Source of the DNA: Alphaproteobacteria bacterium
GTDB lineage: Bacteria > Pseudomonadota > Alphaproteobacteria > UBA9219 > RGZA01
NCBI GenBank assembly: GCA_021732145.1
Contig: JAKFVN010000007.1
Location: forward strand, 21,001 to 85,000
Direction of reading: 5' to 3'
DNA length: 64,000 nucleotides
Below are positions 19,748-30,515 of this stretch, piece after piece. Each line of letters starts with the position of its first letter. The first letter of the stretch is position 1. The translations under genes and the position numbers were made by a program. The notes below the pieces were generated by a model. It was not told the origin of the DNA, made no database searches, and was given only the letters and a program-made list of their open reading frames with translations.

Positions 19748-21166
19748 TTGTTATTTAGCGAGTTGGGCTTGAAGCCCGAGATATTAGCCGCGCTTGAAGA
19801 GCGTGGATATAAAGAACCCACCCCCATCCAGGAATTAGCCATCCCCTATGTACTCATGGGCCGGGATGTCCTTGGCTGCGCGCAAACAGGCACGGGGAAG
19901 ACCGCAGGCTTTGCCCTGCCGATGATTGAAATTCTGTCATCCGGAAAGGCAAAGGCGCGCATGCCGCGCTCCATCATTCTGGAGCCTACCCGCGAATTGG
20001 CCGCGCAGGTTGCCGAAAACTTTGCGTATTATGGGAAAGGCCTGAATTTATCTGTCGCCTTGCTCACCGGCGGCCAAGGCATGGAAGACCAGATCAAGAA
20101 GCTGGAACGCGGCGTGGACGTTCTGATTGTAACGCCGGGCCGCATGCTTGATTTATACGAGCGCGGCAACGTCATGCTGCACGACATTAAAATTTTCGTG
20201 ATTGATGAAGCCGACCGCATGCTGGACATGGGATTCATTCCCGATATTGAAAAAATTGCGGGCATTCTGCCAAAAATCCGCCAGACCTTGTTCTTCTCGG
20301 CAACCATGCCCGCAGAAATCAAGAAGCTGGCTGACAAGTTCCTGATGAACCCCAAGGAAATATCGGTGGCTGCGCCAGCAACAACCGCCAGCACGGTTGA
20401 GCAAAGCATTGTGCGCCTTGGTGTCAGGCAAAAGCGCGAAGCGCTGCGCACACTGCTGAAGCAGCATGAATTCAAGAGCGCATTCGTGTTCTGCAACCGC
20501 AAGAAAGACATCAACATCCTGGTTGAATCCCTGCAACGGCATGGCTTTTCTGCCGCTGGCCTGCACGGCGATATGGTTCAAACCAAGCGCAACGAAGCCC
20601 TGGATAAATTTAAAAAAGGCGAAATTGCATTATTGATTTGCAGCGATGTGGCTGCGCGCGGCCTTGATATCAAAGGCGTTGATGCCGTGTTCAATTTCGA
20701 TGTGCCATTTGATGCGGATAGCTATGTTCACCGCATTGGCCGTACTGGCCGCGCGGGCGCAGATGGCAAGGCATTCACGTTTGTCACATCAGATGATGAC
20801 AAGTTGCTGGCCAATATCGTCGCACTCATCAAAAAGGAAATTCCTGAAGCAACGGTTGAAGGATTGACGGAGCAAGGCGATGCCCGGCATCCGCATTTCA
20901 AGTCCCGCCATGAGCGCGGCGAAGGCCGCAATGAAGGCAGGGGCGACAACCGCCGTGAATCCCGCTCTGAACGCAACCGTGACCGCAATAGAGGCGAACG
21001 CAATAACCGCCGCAGCCAGAATCGCGAACAGCGCCAGGAACAGACCAGCGATAGCGCAGGTTCAAATGTGGTGGGCTTTGGCGATGATTTGCCCGCTTTC
21101 CTTCGCGGCACACGCCAGAAAATGGCTTCGCTTGCCCCTATGATTTCCAAGGAAAAAATCGTTTAA
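19748..21166 (+). CDS. DEAD-box ATP-dependent RNA helicase (RhlE-like) with RG/RN-rich tail
   Basis: TTG start with upstream GAGGAAG. Motifs 'AQTGTGKT', 'PTRELAAQ', 'DEAD', 'SAT', 'HRIGRTGRAG'. C-terminal 'RGEGRNEGRGDNRRESRSERNRDRNRGERNNRRSQNREQRQEQ'. Confidence 0.93.
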   Translation: MLFSELGLKPEILAALEERGYKEPTPIQELAIPYVLMGRDVLGCAQTGTGKTAGFALPMIEILSSGKAKARMPRSIILEPTRELAAQVAENFAYYGKGLNLSVALLTGGQGMEDQIKKLERGVDVLIVTPGRMLDLYERGNVMLHDIKIFVIDEADRMLDMGFIPDIEKIAGILPKIRQTLFFSATMPAEIKKLADKFLMNPKEISVAAPATTASTVEQSIVRLGVRQKREALRTLLKQHEFKSAFVFCNRKKDINILVESLQRHGFSAAGLHGDMVQTKRNEALDKFKKGEIALLICSDVAARGLDIKGVDAVFNFDVPFDADSYVHRIGRTGRAGADGKAFTFVTSDDDKLLANIVALIKKEIPEATVEGLTEQGDARHPHFKSRHERGEGRNEGRGDNRRESRSERNRDRNRGERNNRRSQNREQRQEQTSDSAGSNVVGFGDDLPAFLRGTRQKMASLAPMISKEKIV

Positions 21167-21201
21167 TCAATCCCTTATCTAGGTTTCTTCAGGTTTAGGG
21201 C

Positions 21202-23430
21202 ATGCGGTTATATTCAAAACACATCATGGGGAGGATTACGGCGTTCGCCTCGCTATGTGTTTTGTTATACCCGCTGGCGGCTAATGCGGACGGCGAAGTA
21301 AAGCGAACCCCAAAACCCGCCATCACCAAATCTACCAAAGCGGATGCAGAAAAGGAACAATATCTGCTCTCCGCCAATGAAATTACCAATGACGATCCGA
21401 ATGGAATTGTGACTGCCAGCGGCGCCGTTGAAATCCATAATGATAAAAAAATCCTGCAAGCCGAACATGTCGAATACCAGCAAAAACTGGATATTGTAAA
21501 AGCCAATGGCAATATCGCGCTGATTAGCGAAGACAACAATGTCATCTATGCCAAGCAAAGCACGCTGAGCACCGATTTCGCCAATGGCAGTGCCGAGCAT
21601 GTGGCGATGCTGATGACCGATAACTCGCGCTTTGTTGCCAATGACGCACGGCGGCTTGATAACCGTTACATGCTGTTTGGCATGGGCATGTTCTCGCCAT
21701 GCAATCTCTGCGCAACCAATCCGCGCAAAGCGCCCATCTGGCAGGTGAAGGCCGCCAAAGCAACCCATGATAATGTTGAGAAAAATATCATCTACCGTGA
21801 TGCGACGCTGGAAATGTGGGGCATCCCCATTATATACACGCCCTACATGTCGCACCCCGACCCGACGGTAAAACGACGCCAAGGTCTGCTGAATATGCGC
21901 TACGTGAATTCGCCGGATCTGGGTTCGCAGGTTGTTGTCCCCTACTATTTCGATATTGCGCCGGACATGGATTACACTTTCAAGCCTAATTTCAACGGCA
22001 AGGACGGCATGCGGTTTGCGGGTATATTGCGCAAACGCTATGAACGCGGCGATATCAACATCGACCACTCGCTGGTTGTCACTGATCGCGTGGATGATGA
22101 TGGCATCACCAAAAAAGACCAAATCCGCGGGCACTTGGCAGGCTATGCGCATTTCGACATTGATAATATTTTCAGAACCGGCGCTGATTTTGCCATGCAA
22201 ACCGATAAAAATTATCTTGCTCGCTATAACGAGAAAAAAGACGACGTGCTGACCAATCGCCTTTTCCTTGAAGGGTTTAAAGGCCGCGGGTTTGGCGCGG
22301 TAGAAATGTTCTATTTCCAGGATAACCGCCCGGGCGGCAGGCCACAGCAACCCCTGGTACTGCCACGCTTGCGCATATCCCAGGTGGGTGAGCCGAACAT
22401 GACGCTTGGCGGCCGCTGGTCATTTGATGGCGAAGCCGTTTCGCTGAAACGGGATAGCGGACAGGACATTAAAAAATTCGGCGTTGATTTCGGCTGGGAA
22501 CGCCGCGATGTGCTGCCGCTTGGCTTTGTAAGCACGATTAAAGGCTCCGTGCGCAACGACACATTCCTTGTGAACAATCTGGCTTCGACCGATGTGCCTG
22601 GCCGCATTTACAATGATGATGCGACCAACCGCTTATTCCCGCAAGGCCAGGTAACCTTGAGTTATCCGCTAGCCGGTTACGCCGAAACATTCACGCATAC
22701 GATCGAGCCCATTTTTGCCCTTAGCGCATCGCCAACCCGTAAGCATGACCCGCGCATTCCGAATGAAGATAGCCTGGATGTCGATTTTGACACGACCAAT
22801 TTGTTTGATCTGAACCGCTATCCCGGCACGGATAGCATGGAGCAAGGCATACGCACCAGTTATGGCTTTAAAACAGGGTTTTATAACCATTCCGGCGGCT
22901 TTAGTGAATTCACCTTTGGGCAAAGCTATCGCATCAGCGATGACCCGCTCTTTCCAAAAGGCACCGGATTTGACGCGCCGCTTTCCGATTATGTGGGCCA
23001 GTTGAAGCTTGACCCCGGACGATGGATGACGATGGATTATAACTTCCGCATTGACAAGGATTTGGCAACATCGCGCCGCCATGAAATTTATACCAGCTTT
23101 GGCATTCCGGAATTCCGCCCGCGCTTTACGTATACCTATAGCGACCCTGCTCTATTTGTTCCCGGCGTTTCCAACCGCGTGGAAGAGCTTAAATTCGGAT
23201 TCACAACGCAGTTCGCGCAATTCTGGGCATTCAACTTTGACCAGACAAATGACTTACGCCCTCTCACCAATGGCCCGCGCACTACGGCGGCATCGCTTAC
23301 CTATCAGGATGAATGCTTTACGACGTACCTTAGCATGACGCGCGACCATACCGTTCGCACTGGCGTGCGATCGGGCGATACGTTCTTTTTTCGTATCCTA
23401 TTTAAGCATTTGGGCGGCATTGACGGTTAA
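21202..23430 (+). CDS. lptD: LPS-assembly outer membrane protein LptD
   Basis: 742 aa. Signal peptide, OstA-like N-terminus ('ASGAVEIHNDKKILQAEHVEYQQKLDIVKANGNI'), long beta-barrel C-terminal half, Cys motif 'PCNLC'. Confidence 0.88.
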   Translation: MRLYSKHIMGRITAFASLCVLLYPLAANADGEVKRTPKPAITKSTKADAEKEQYLLSANEITNDDPNGIVTASGAVEIHNDKKILQAEHVEYQQKLDIVKANGNIALISEDNNVIYAKQSTLSTDFANGSAEHVAMLMTDNSRFVANDARRLDNRYMLFGMGMFSPCNLCATNPRKAPIWQVKAAKATHDNVEKNIIYRDATLEMWGIPIIYTPYMSHPDPTVKRRQGLLNMRYVNSPDLGSQVVVPYYFDIAPDMDYTFKPNFNGKDGMRFAGILRKRYERGDINIDHSLVVTDRVDDDGITKKDQIRGHLAGYAHFDIDNIFRTGADFAMQTDKNYLARYNEKKDDVLTNRLFLEGFKGRGFGAVEMFYFQDNRPGGRPQQPLVLPRLRISQVGEPNMTLGGRWSFDGEAVSLKRDSGQDIKKFGVDFGWERRDVLPLGFVSTIKGSVRNDTFLVNNLASTDVPGRIYNDDATNRLFPQGQVTLSYPLAGYAETFTHTIEPIFALSASPTRKHDPRIPNEDSLDVDFDTTNLFDLNRYPGTDSMEQGIRTSYGFKTGFYNHSGGFSEFTFGQSYRISDDPLFPKGTGFDAPLSDYVGQLKLDPGRWMTMDYNFRIDKDLATSRRHEIYTSFGIPEFRPRFTYTYSDPALFVPGVSNRVEELKFGFTTQFAQFWAFNFDQTNDLRPLTNGPRTTAASLTYQDECFTTYLSMTRDHTVRTGVRSGDTFFFRILFKHLGGIDG

Positions 23431-23481
23431 CAGCCGCAAACTATATCCTATCTGCCCTAACCCCTTATCGGAGGCATCCTT

Positions 23482-24108
23482 ATGTATAAACTCTATTATT
23501 CTCCCGGCAGCTGTTCGATGGCCATTCACGTGCTGCTCAACGAAATCGGGGCAGATTTCCAGCTTGAAAACACCGCCATTCGCGAAGGCAAAAACAAAAG
23601 CGAAGCATTCTTAAAAATCAACCCGCGTGGCCAGGTTCCTGCGCTTGCCGAAGACGGCAAGGCGATGCTCGAAGGCGGCGCGATCCTCACCTATCTTGCC
23701 GACAAGCATTCCAGCCATTTACTGCCAAGCGAAGGCTGGGCGCGCGCGCAAGCATTGCAATGGCTGATGTTCTGCAATTCAACCCTGCACCCTGCCTATA
23801 GCCGTTGCTTCTGGCTGATGCGCAGCGAAGAGCCAGGCAAAGACGCATTCCTGAAAAAATCCGCCGAATGGGTCAACCGCTTGTGGCAGGACGTTGAACA
23901 TCAACTGCAAAACCAGCTTTATCTATGCGGTGAAGAATGCACGATTGGCGATATTCTGCTGACGGTGATTGCGAACTGGAGCGGTAACATTCCAGTGCCC
24001 ATCACGATTGGCCCAAAAGCACGCGCATTATTCGCACGCGTGATTGCCCGCCCTGCTTACCAAAAAGCGCTGGCAACGGAGCAGGTTGAATACAAAATGG
24101 CGTCATAA
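23482..24108 (+). CDS. Glutathione S-transferase family protein
   Basis: 208 aa, 'YKLYYSPGSCSMAIHVLLNEIG', 'INPRGQVPALAEDGKAMLEGGAILTYLADK'. Confidence 0.9.
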   Translation: MYKLYYSPGSCSMAIHVLLNEIGADFQLENTAIREGKNKSEAFLKINPRGQVPALAEDGKAMLEGGAILTYLADKHSSHLLPSEGWARAQALQWLMFCNSTLHPAYSRCFWLMRSEEPGKDAFLKKSAEWVNRLWQDVEHQLQNQLYLCGEECTIGDILLTVIANWSGNIPVPITIGPKARALFARVIARPAYQKALATEQVEYKMAS

Positions 24109-24133
24109 CACCTGAAAAGAAAAACCCCATTCT

Positions 24134-25009
24134 ATGCAGCAGAAACAAAAGATTATCGGCATCGTCCTTCTTGTGATTGTGCTGGGATGGGGAATTTTCA
24201 CGCTTGCCAATAAGGGCCGTGAGTCAACCGATGATGCCGCGATTGAAGCGCATGTTATCCCTGTCAGCTCCCGCATCAGCGGTTATATTTCCAAGCTCAA
24301 CATCAAGGACAATCAGGCCATTAAAAAAGGCGATGTGCTGGTTGAAATTGACCCTTTGGATTACCAGCTCCGCCTTGATGCGCAGCGCGCATTAGTGGCA
24401 TCCGCCGACGTACTGGCAAAGAATGCGAGCATCAATGCCAAGCGCCAGCAGGCCATTGGCGAAGCCGCAGGCAGCCGCCGTGAAATTGACAACGCCATTG
24501 CCAATGAGCAATCGGCGATTGCTGTGCTCAACAACGCCAAATCGCAATTGGCGATTGCCGAAAAAGATTTTGCAGATACCAAAATCACCGCACCGGATGA
24601 CGGCGTGATTACCATGCGTACCGCTGAGGCAGGCGCCTACATCACGCCGGGCAAGGAGCTGTTCAGCATCGTCACGCCGCCGCGCTGGGTCGTCGCCAAT
24701 TTCAAGGAAGTGCAAATCACCCGTATGCGCAGCGGCCAAAAAGTGGATATTCATATCGATGCCTATCCCGATTTAAAATTAAAAGGCGTGGTAGACAGTA
24801 TTATGAATGGCACGGGCGGGCGCTTCTCCGCTTTTCCGCCTGAAAATGCAACGGGCAATTTCGTGAAAATCGTGCAGCGCGTTCCGGTAAAAATTCTTTT
24901 TCATACGCCGCCTGAAGGCAGCGAAGTGCTGGGCGCTGGGCTCTCGGTGATTGCGACGGTTTATGTTGACGAAGAAAAACCATCTGCCGAAGAACCCGCC
25001 AAAAAATGA
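24134..25009 (+). CDS. HlyD/EmrA family membrane fusion protein
   Basis: 'STDDAAIEAHVIPVSSRISGYISKLNIKDNQAIKKGDVLVEIDP' and periplasmic adaptor organisation; overlaps the next MFS gene. Confidence 0.9.
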   Translation: MQQKQKIIGIVLLVIVLGWGIFTLANKGRESTDDAAIEAHVIPVSSRISGYISKLNIKDNQAIKKGDVLVEIDPLDYQLRLDAQRALVASADVLAKNASINAKRQQAIGEAAGSRREIDNAIANEQSAIAVLNNAKSQLAIAEKDFADTKITAPDDGVITMRTAEAGAYITPGKELFSIVTPPRWVVANFKEVQITRMRSGQKVDIHIDAYPDLKLKGVVDSIMNGTGGRFSAFPPENATGNFVKIVQRVPVKILFHTPPEGSEVLGAGLSVIATVYVDEEKPSAEEPAKK

Positions 25010-26559
25010 CCGACGCAGCGCAGCCAGCAGCCAAACCAGTTGTCAATAAATGGCTGGTGGCGTTTGTGGTCAGCCTTGCCACGTTTATGGAAGTGCTGGA
25101 TACCACCATCACCAACGTATCGCTGCGGCACATTGCAGGTTCGCTTGGTGCGGGGCAGGAAGAAAGCACATGGGTGCTAACGTCATACCTTGTTGCCAAC
25201 GGCATCATCCTGCCGCTTTCGGGATGGCTGTCGGACGTAATGGGGCGTAAACGGTTTTTCATCACCTGCATTCTTGGCTTTACCATCGCGTCATTCGCTT
25301 GCGGTGCGGCGACATCACTGATTGGTCTGGTTATCTTCCGCATTATTCAGGGCGCAGCGGGCGGCGGTCTGCAACCCACACAGCAAGCAATCATTCTGGA
25401 CAGCTTCCCGCCCAAAGAACGCGGCGCGGTGTTCACCATTACTGGCCTTACCATGATTGTTGCGCCCGTGCTTGGGCCAACGCTTGGCGGATTAATCACC
25501 GATAACATCGACTGGCGCTGGATTTTTTATATCAACATTCCCGTTGGGTTGGCGGCGGCATTTTTCGTGTGGCGTTTGGTGGACGACCCGCCGCATGCCA
25601 AGGCCAAAGGCTTCCGGCAGATTGATTTTGTCGGCCTTGGGCTTGTTTCATTGGGTTTGGCCGCGCTGCAAATTGTGTTGGATAAAGGCCAGACGGAAGA
25701 CTGGTTCAGCAGCGCGTTTATTCAAAGCTGGGGCATTGTCAGCTTTACCTGCTTATGCATTGCAGGTATTTGGTTGTGGAAACGCGCGGAACCGATTGTT
25801 GATTTATCGCTGCTGACCAATCGCGCTTTTTTGTCATCCTGCATCCTGATTTTCCTGACCGGCTTTGCGCTGTATTCCAGCAGCGCCTTGTTGCCGCTGA
25901 TGCTGCAAACCGAATACGGTTATAACGCCACATGGGCTGGGTTTATTCTGTCGCCCGGAGCGCTGTGCATCATCTTCATCATGCCGTTTGTCGGCAGGAT
26001 GGTGAGCAAGGTGCAGGCGCGTTACCTGATTGCGATTGGGCTTACGCTGTGCAGCATCGGCATGTTCGCGACGATGCGTTTCACGCCGGAAACCGATTTT
26101 CATACCTTTGTGATATTCCGCATTATGCAGGTTGTGGGCTTGCCGTTCCTCTTTATCCCTGTCAGCACGCTTGCCTTCGCCAATATCGAAAAGGAACGAA
26201 GTAACAAGGCGTCCGCGCTGTTTTCACTCTCGCGCAATCTGGGCGGCAGCATCGGCATTGCGATTGCGCAGGCGTTTATCTCGCACGGGCAGCAGGTGCA
26301 CCGTTACTTCCTTTCCGAGCATCTGGTGCCCGGAAGCCAGAATTACGAACGGCTGTTATCGCAAACACAAAAGGTGATACCGGATACGCATAGCGCCTTG
26401 GGGCATATCAACCAGACATTGCAGCAGCAAGCCAATATCCTCGCCTACTCCGACACCTTTGCATTGATGGGAACGTTAATGGCCGTTGCGCTGGTGATTT
26501 CGCTGTTCGTATTGCCCGCCAATAAACCCGGCGGCGCGCCAGCAGGCAACGGACACTGA
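25006..26559 (+). CDS. DHA2 family MFS multidrug exporter (EmrB/QacA-like)
   Basis: 517 aa, 'FMEVLDTTITNVSLRHIAGSLG', 'LSGWLSDVMGRKRFF', 'IQGAAGGGLQPTQQAI'. Confidence 0.92.
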   Translation: MTDAAQPAAKPVVNKWLVAFVVSLATFMEVLDTTITNVSLRHIAGSLGAGQEESTWVLTSYLVANGIILPLSGWLSDVMGRKRFFITCILGFTIASFACGAATSLIGLVIFRIIQGAAGGGLQPTQQAIILDSFPPKERGAVFTITGLTMIVAPVLGPTLGGLITDNIDWRWIFYINIPVGLAAAFFVWRLVDDPPHAKAKGFRQIDFVGLGLVSLGLAALQIVLDKGQTEDWFSSAFIQSWGIVSFTCLCIAGIWLWKRAEPIVDLSLLTNRAFLSSCILIFLTGFALYSSSALLPLMLQTEYGYNATWAGFILSPGALCIIFIMPFVGRMVSKVQARYLIAIGLTLCSIGMFATMRFTPETDFHTFVIFRIMQVVGLPFLFIPVSTLAFANIEKERSNKASALFSLSRNLGGSIGIAIAQAFISHGQQVHRYFLSEHLVPGSQNYERLLSQTQKVIPDTHSALGHINQTLQQQANILAYSDTFALMGTLMAVALVISLFVLPANKPGGAPAGNGH

Positions 26560-26576
26560 AACCTAGTATGAACTTA

Positions 26577-27970
<1,394 letters not shown>

Positions 27971-28053
27971 TTAAGAGGGCTTAATTAGAACAATACGCCC
28001 AGCCTTGCAAGTTTGATGTAGGGGGCCTAATTTGAGGCTTGGTATTCCAACGG

Positions 28054-28072
28054 TTAATACGCCGTTAACCAT
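28054..28072 (+). promoter_or_regulatory. Candidate CtrA-type binding site TTAA-N7-TTAACCAT
   Basis: Sequence TTAATACGCCGTTAACCAT, about 55 bp upstream of the likely gltA ATG (28126). Confidence 0.6.
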
Positions 28073-28125
28073 ATTTCCCTATGGTTTGATTATAGAATCT
28101 TCCCTTGTTTTTGGAGAGTACCCGC

Positions 28126-29463
28126 ATGTCAAATTTGCCGCCATCACCCCCTTTTGTACCTGCAAAACCGTCGGGTGAAACGGTGACTCTCACCGAAGAC
28201 GCAACGGGCAAAAGCTTCAAGATGAACATGATCAATGGTTCGGTTGGGCCAAAGGTTATCGACATCAGCAAATTGTATGCAGAGACCGGTCACTTCACAT
28301 TTGACCCCGGCTTCACATCAACTGGAAGCTGCGAGTCAAAAATCACCTTCATCGACGGTGAAAAAGGAATTCTGCTGCACCGCGGTTACGCGATTGAAGA
28401 TTTGGCAACCAAAAGCGATTTCATGGAAGTCGCGTTCCTGTTGCAGCACGGCGAATTGCCAACCGCGCCGCAGAAAACCGAATTCGTCAAGCACATTACC
28501 TATCATACTATGGTGCATGAACAGCTGATGAAATTCTATTCCGGCTTCCGCCGCGATGCGCATCCAATGGCTGTTATGACAGGCGTTGTGGGCGCTTTAT
28601 CCGCGTTCTATCATGACAGCCTGGATATCAACGACCCCGTGCAGCGCGAAATATCGATGCACCGCCTGATTGCAAAAATGCCAACGATTGCGGCAATGGC
28701 CTATAAATACTCGGTTGGCCAGCCATTCGTGTATCCAAAGAATGAGCTCAGCTACACCGAAAACTTCCTGAACATGACGTTCTCCGTTCCGGCAGAGCCT
28801 TATAAAATCAACCCGATTTTGGCAAAGGCGATGGACAGGATTTTCATCCTTCATGCTGACCATGAACAGAACGCATCGACATCAACCGTTCGTCTTGCGG
28901 GTTCATCGGGCGCGAACCCGTTTGCATGCATTGCATCAGGCATTGCATCGCTTTGGGGCGCAGCCCATGGCGGCGCAAACGAAGCCGTGCTGACCATGCT
29001 TGCCGAAATTGGCAGCGTGGCGAACATTCCAAACTGCATCGCACGCGCCAAGGACAAGAGCGATAATTTCCGCCTGATGGGCTTTGGTCACCGCGTTTAT
29101 AAGAACTTTGACCCGCGCGCTACCATCATGCGCCAAACCTGCCATGAAGTCTTAAGCGATTTGGGCGTGAAAGATCCGTTGCTGGATATCGCGATGGAGC
29201 TGGAAAAGATTGCGTTGCAGGATGATTACTTCGTCACGCGCAAGCTGTACCCGAATGTGGATTTCTATTCCGGCATCATCCTTCGCGCGATGGGCTTCCC
29301 GACCAAGATGTTTACGCCGCTATTCGCATTGGCGCGCACCACGGGCTGGGTTGCACATTGGGCCGAAATGCTGTCTGACCCGACACAAAAGATTGGCCGC
29401 CCGCGCCAGCTTTATACGGGCGCACCGCAACGTTCATTCGTGGCACTCGCATCGCGCAAGTAA
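28126..29463 (+). CDS. gltA: Citrate synthase
   Basis: ORF from 28105; start at ATG 28126 preceded by GGAGAG. '[48 protein letters not shown]', '[15 protein letters not shown]'. Confidence 0.96.
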   Translation: MSNLPPSPPFVPAKPSGETVTLTEDATGKSFKMNMINGSVGPKVIDISKLYAETGHFTFDPGFTSTGSCESKITFIDGEKGILLHRGYAIEDLATKSDFMEVAFLLQHGELPTAPQKTEFVKHITYHTMVHEQLMKFYSGFRRDAHPMAVMTGVVGALSAFYHDSLDINDPVQREISMHRLIAKMPTIAAMAYKYSVGQPFVYPKNELSYTENFLNMTFSVPAEPYKINPILAKAMDRIFILHADHEQNASTSTVRLAGSSGANPFACIASGIASLWGAAHGGANEAVLTMLAEIGSVANIPNCIARAKDKSDNFRLMGFGHRVYKNFDPRATIMRQTCHEVLSDLGVKDPLLDIAMELEKIALQDDYFVTRKLYPNVDFYSGIILRAMGFPTKMFTPLFALARTTGWVAHWAEMLSDPTQKIGRPRQLYTGAPQRSFVALASRK

Positions 29464-29516
29464 GCCGCAAGCAAATAAGTGCTTGCCGCCATCTGTACCG
29501 CAAAAGATAATGCGGC

Positions 29517-29786
29517 ATGGACGAAAAAGCGCTGTTTTTCTCGATATTATGCGGATGCTTTATCCTGCTCCCCTACGCCATCATGAATTGGCGCGAGGGC
29601 AATAAGCGCATCTACAAGCATGTGCTGTATTGGACGATGATTATGCTGATGATGTTTATCATCGGCAAAACTATCAAGGGCACGTTTATTCCTGATGAAC
29701 AGCCGGATCACCCCCGTGGTGCCTTAATAGAAGACACAGATCCTGCGTCGCGGCGGAAATCGCAGATTCTTCCCGCCCCCTTATAA
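29517..29786 (+). CDS. Small membrane protein of unknown function
   Basis: 89 aa with two hydrophobic segments. Its 3' end overlaps the CinA-like gene on the other strand. Confidence 0.5.
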   Translation: MDEKALFFSILCGCFILLPYAIMNWREGNKRIYKHVLYWTMIMLMMFIIGKTIKGTFIPDEQPDHPRGALIEDTDPASRRKSQILPAPL

Positions 29787-30441
29787 CAAGGCTAAGGCCA
29801 AACCCGCCCGGGCGGTAATACGGATATGACCCAATATCCAAATCGGGATACTTGGCGGCAATCTCCCCCAATTCTTTCGCGATGATGCTTTCCGGAACCA
29901 GTGATGATACGGTGCGGCTGATAATAGGCGGCCCGCCTTGCAACTTGGCCACCACGCCATCCAGCATGCCTTGCATCACGGATGGCACGCCCGCCAGCAC
30001 ATAGACATTGCCCATGCAAAATCCGGGCGCCGAGCTAACCGGATTGGGAATAAGGCTTGCGCCCTTGGGGATACGCGCCATGCGCAGCCGGCCTTCGTTC
30101 AGATGCTCCGCGCCCTTGTAATGCTTGATGAGGATTCGGCGGGCTTCTTCATTCACTTCGATATCAACCCCGAAGGCCTTGGCGATGCAATCCGCGGTAA
30201 TATCATCATGCGTGGGGCCAATGCCGCCAGTCGTAAACACATAATCGTATTTTGCGCGAACGTCGTTCACGGTCGCGACAATATCGGCTTCGATATCGCA
30301 GATGACCCGCGCATGCATCAACCGGATGCCTTTGGCCAAAAGCTTCTTGCCGATATAGCCAAGGTTCACATCCTGGGTACGGCCTGTCAGGATTTCATTC
30401 CCGATAATAATCGCACATGCTGTTTTGCTACCCTCTGCCAT
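29686..30441 (-). CDS. CinA/MoaB-like molybdopterin-binding domain protein
   Basis: 251 aa, 'ACAIIIGNEILTGRTQDVNLGYIGKKL', 'YDYVFTTGGIGPTHDDITADCIAKAFG'. Confidence 0.88.
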   Translation of the reverse strand: MAEGSKTACAIIIGNEILTGRTQDVNLGYIGKKLLAKGIRLMHARVICDIEADIVATVNDVRAKYDYVFTTGGIGPTHDDITADCIAKAFGVDIEVNEEARRILIKHYKGAEHLNEGRLRMARIPKGASLIPNPVSSAPGFCMGNVYVLAGVPSVMQGMLDGVVAKLQGGPPIISRTVSSLVPESIIAKELGEIAAKYPDLDIGSYPYYRPGGFGLSLVIRGREESAISAATQDLCLLLRHHGGDPAVHQE

Positions 30442-30465
30442 GCGCGTATCTTAACAAAAAGAAAA

Positions 30466-30491
30466 CCCCTTATCCATTTCTGAATAAGGGG
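30466..30491 (-). terminator. Rho-independent terminator of hppA
   Basis: Minus strand: AAAG-CCCCTTAT-TCAGAAATGG-ATAAGGGG-TTTTCTTTTT, just downstream of the hppA stop. Confidence 0.85.
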
Positions 30492-30515
30492 CTTTCAAAC
30501 AGTTATGCTTGGCAA

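Noticed and set aside
21265-22350. 361-aa minus-strand ORF opposite lptD
   Set aside because: Antisense shadow ORF of lptD with no recognisable motifs.
29467-29515. Hairpins GCAAGCA-AATAAG-TGCTTGC and CCGCA...TGCGG after gltA as a terminator
   Set aside because: Stems are short and no T-tract follows; not enough to call a rho-independent terminator.
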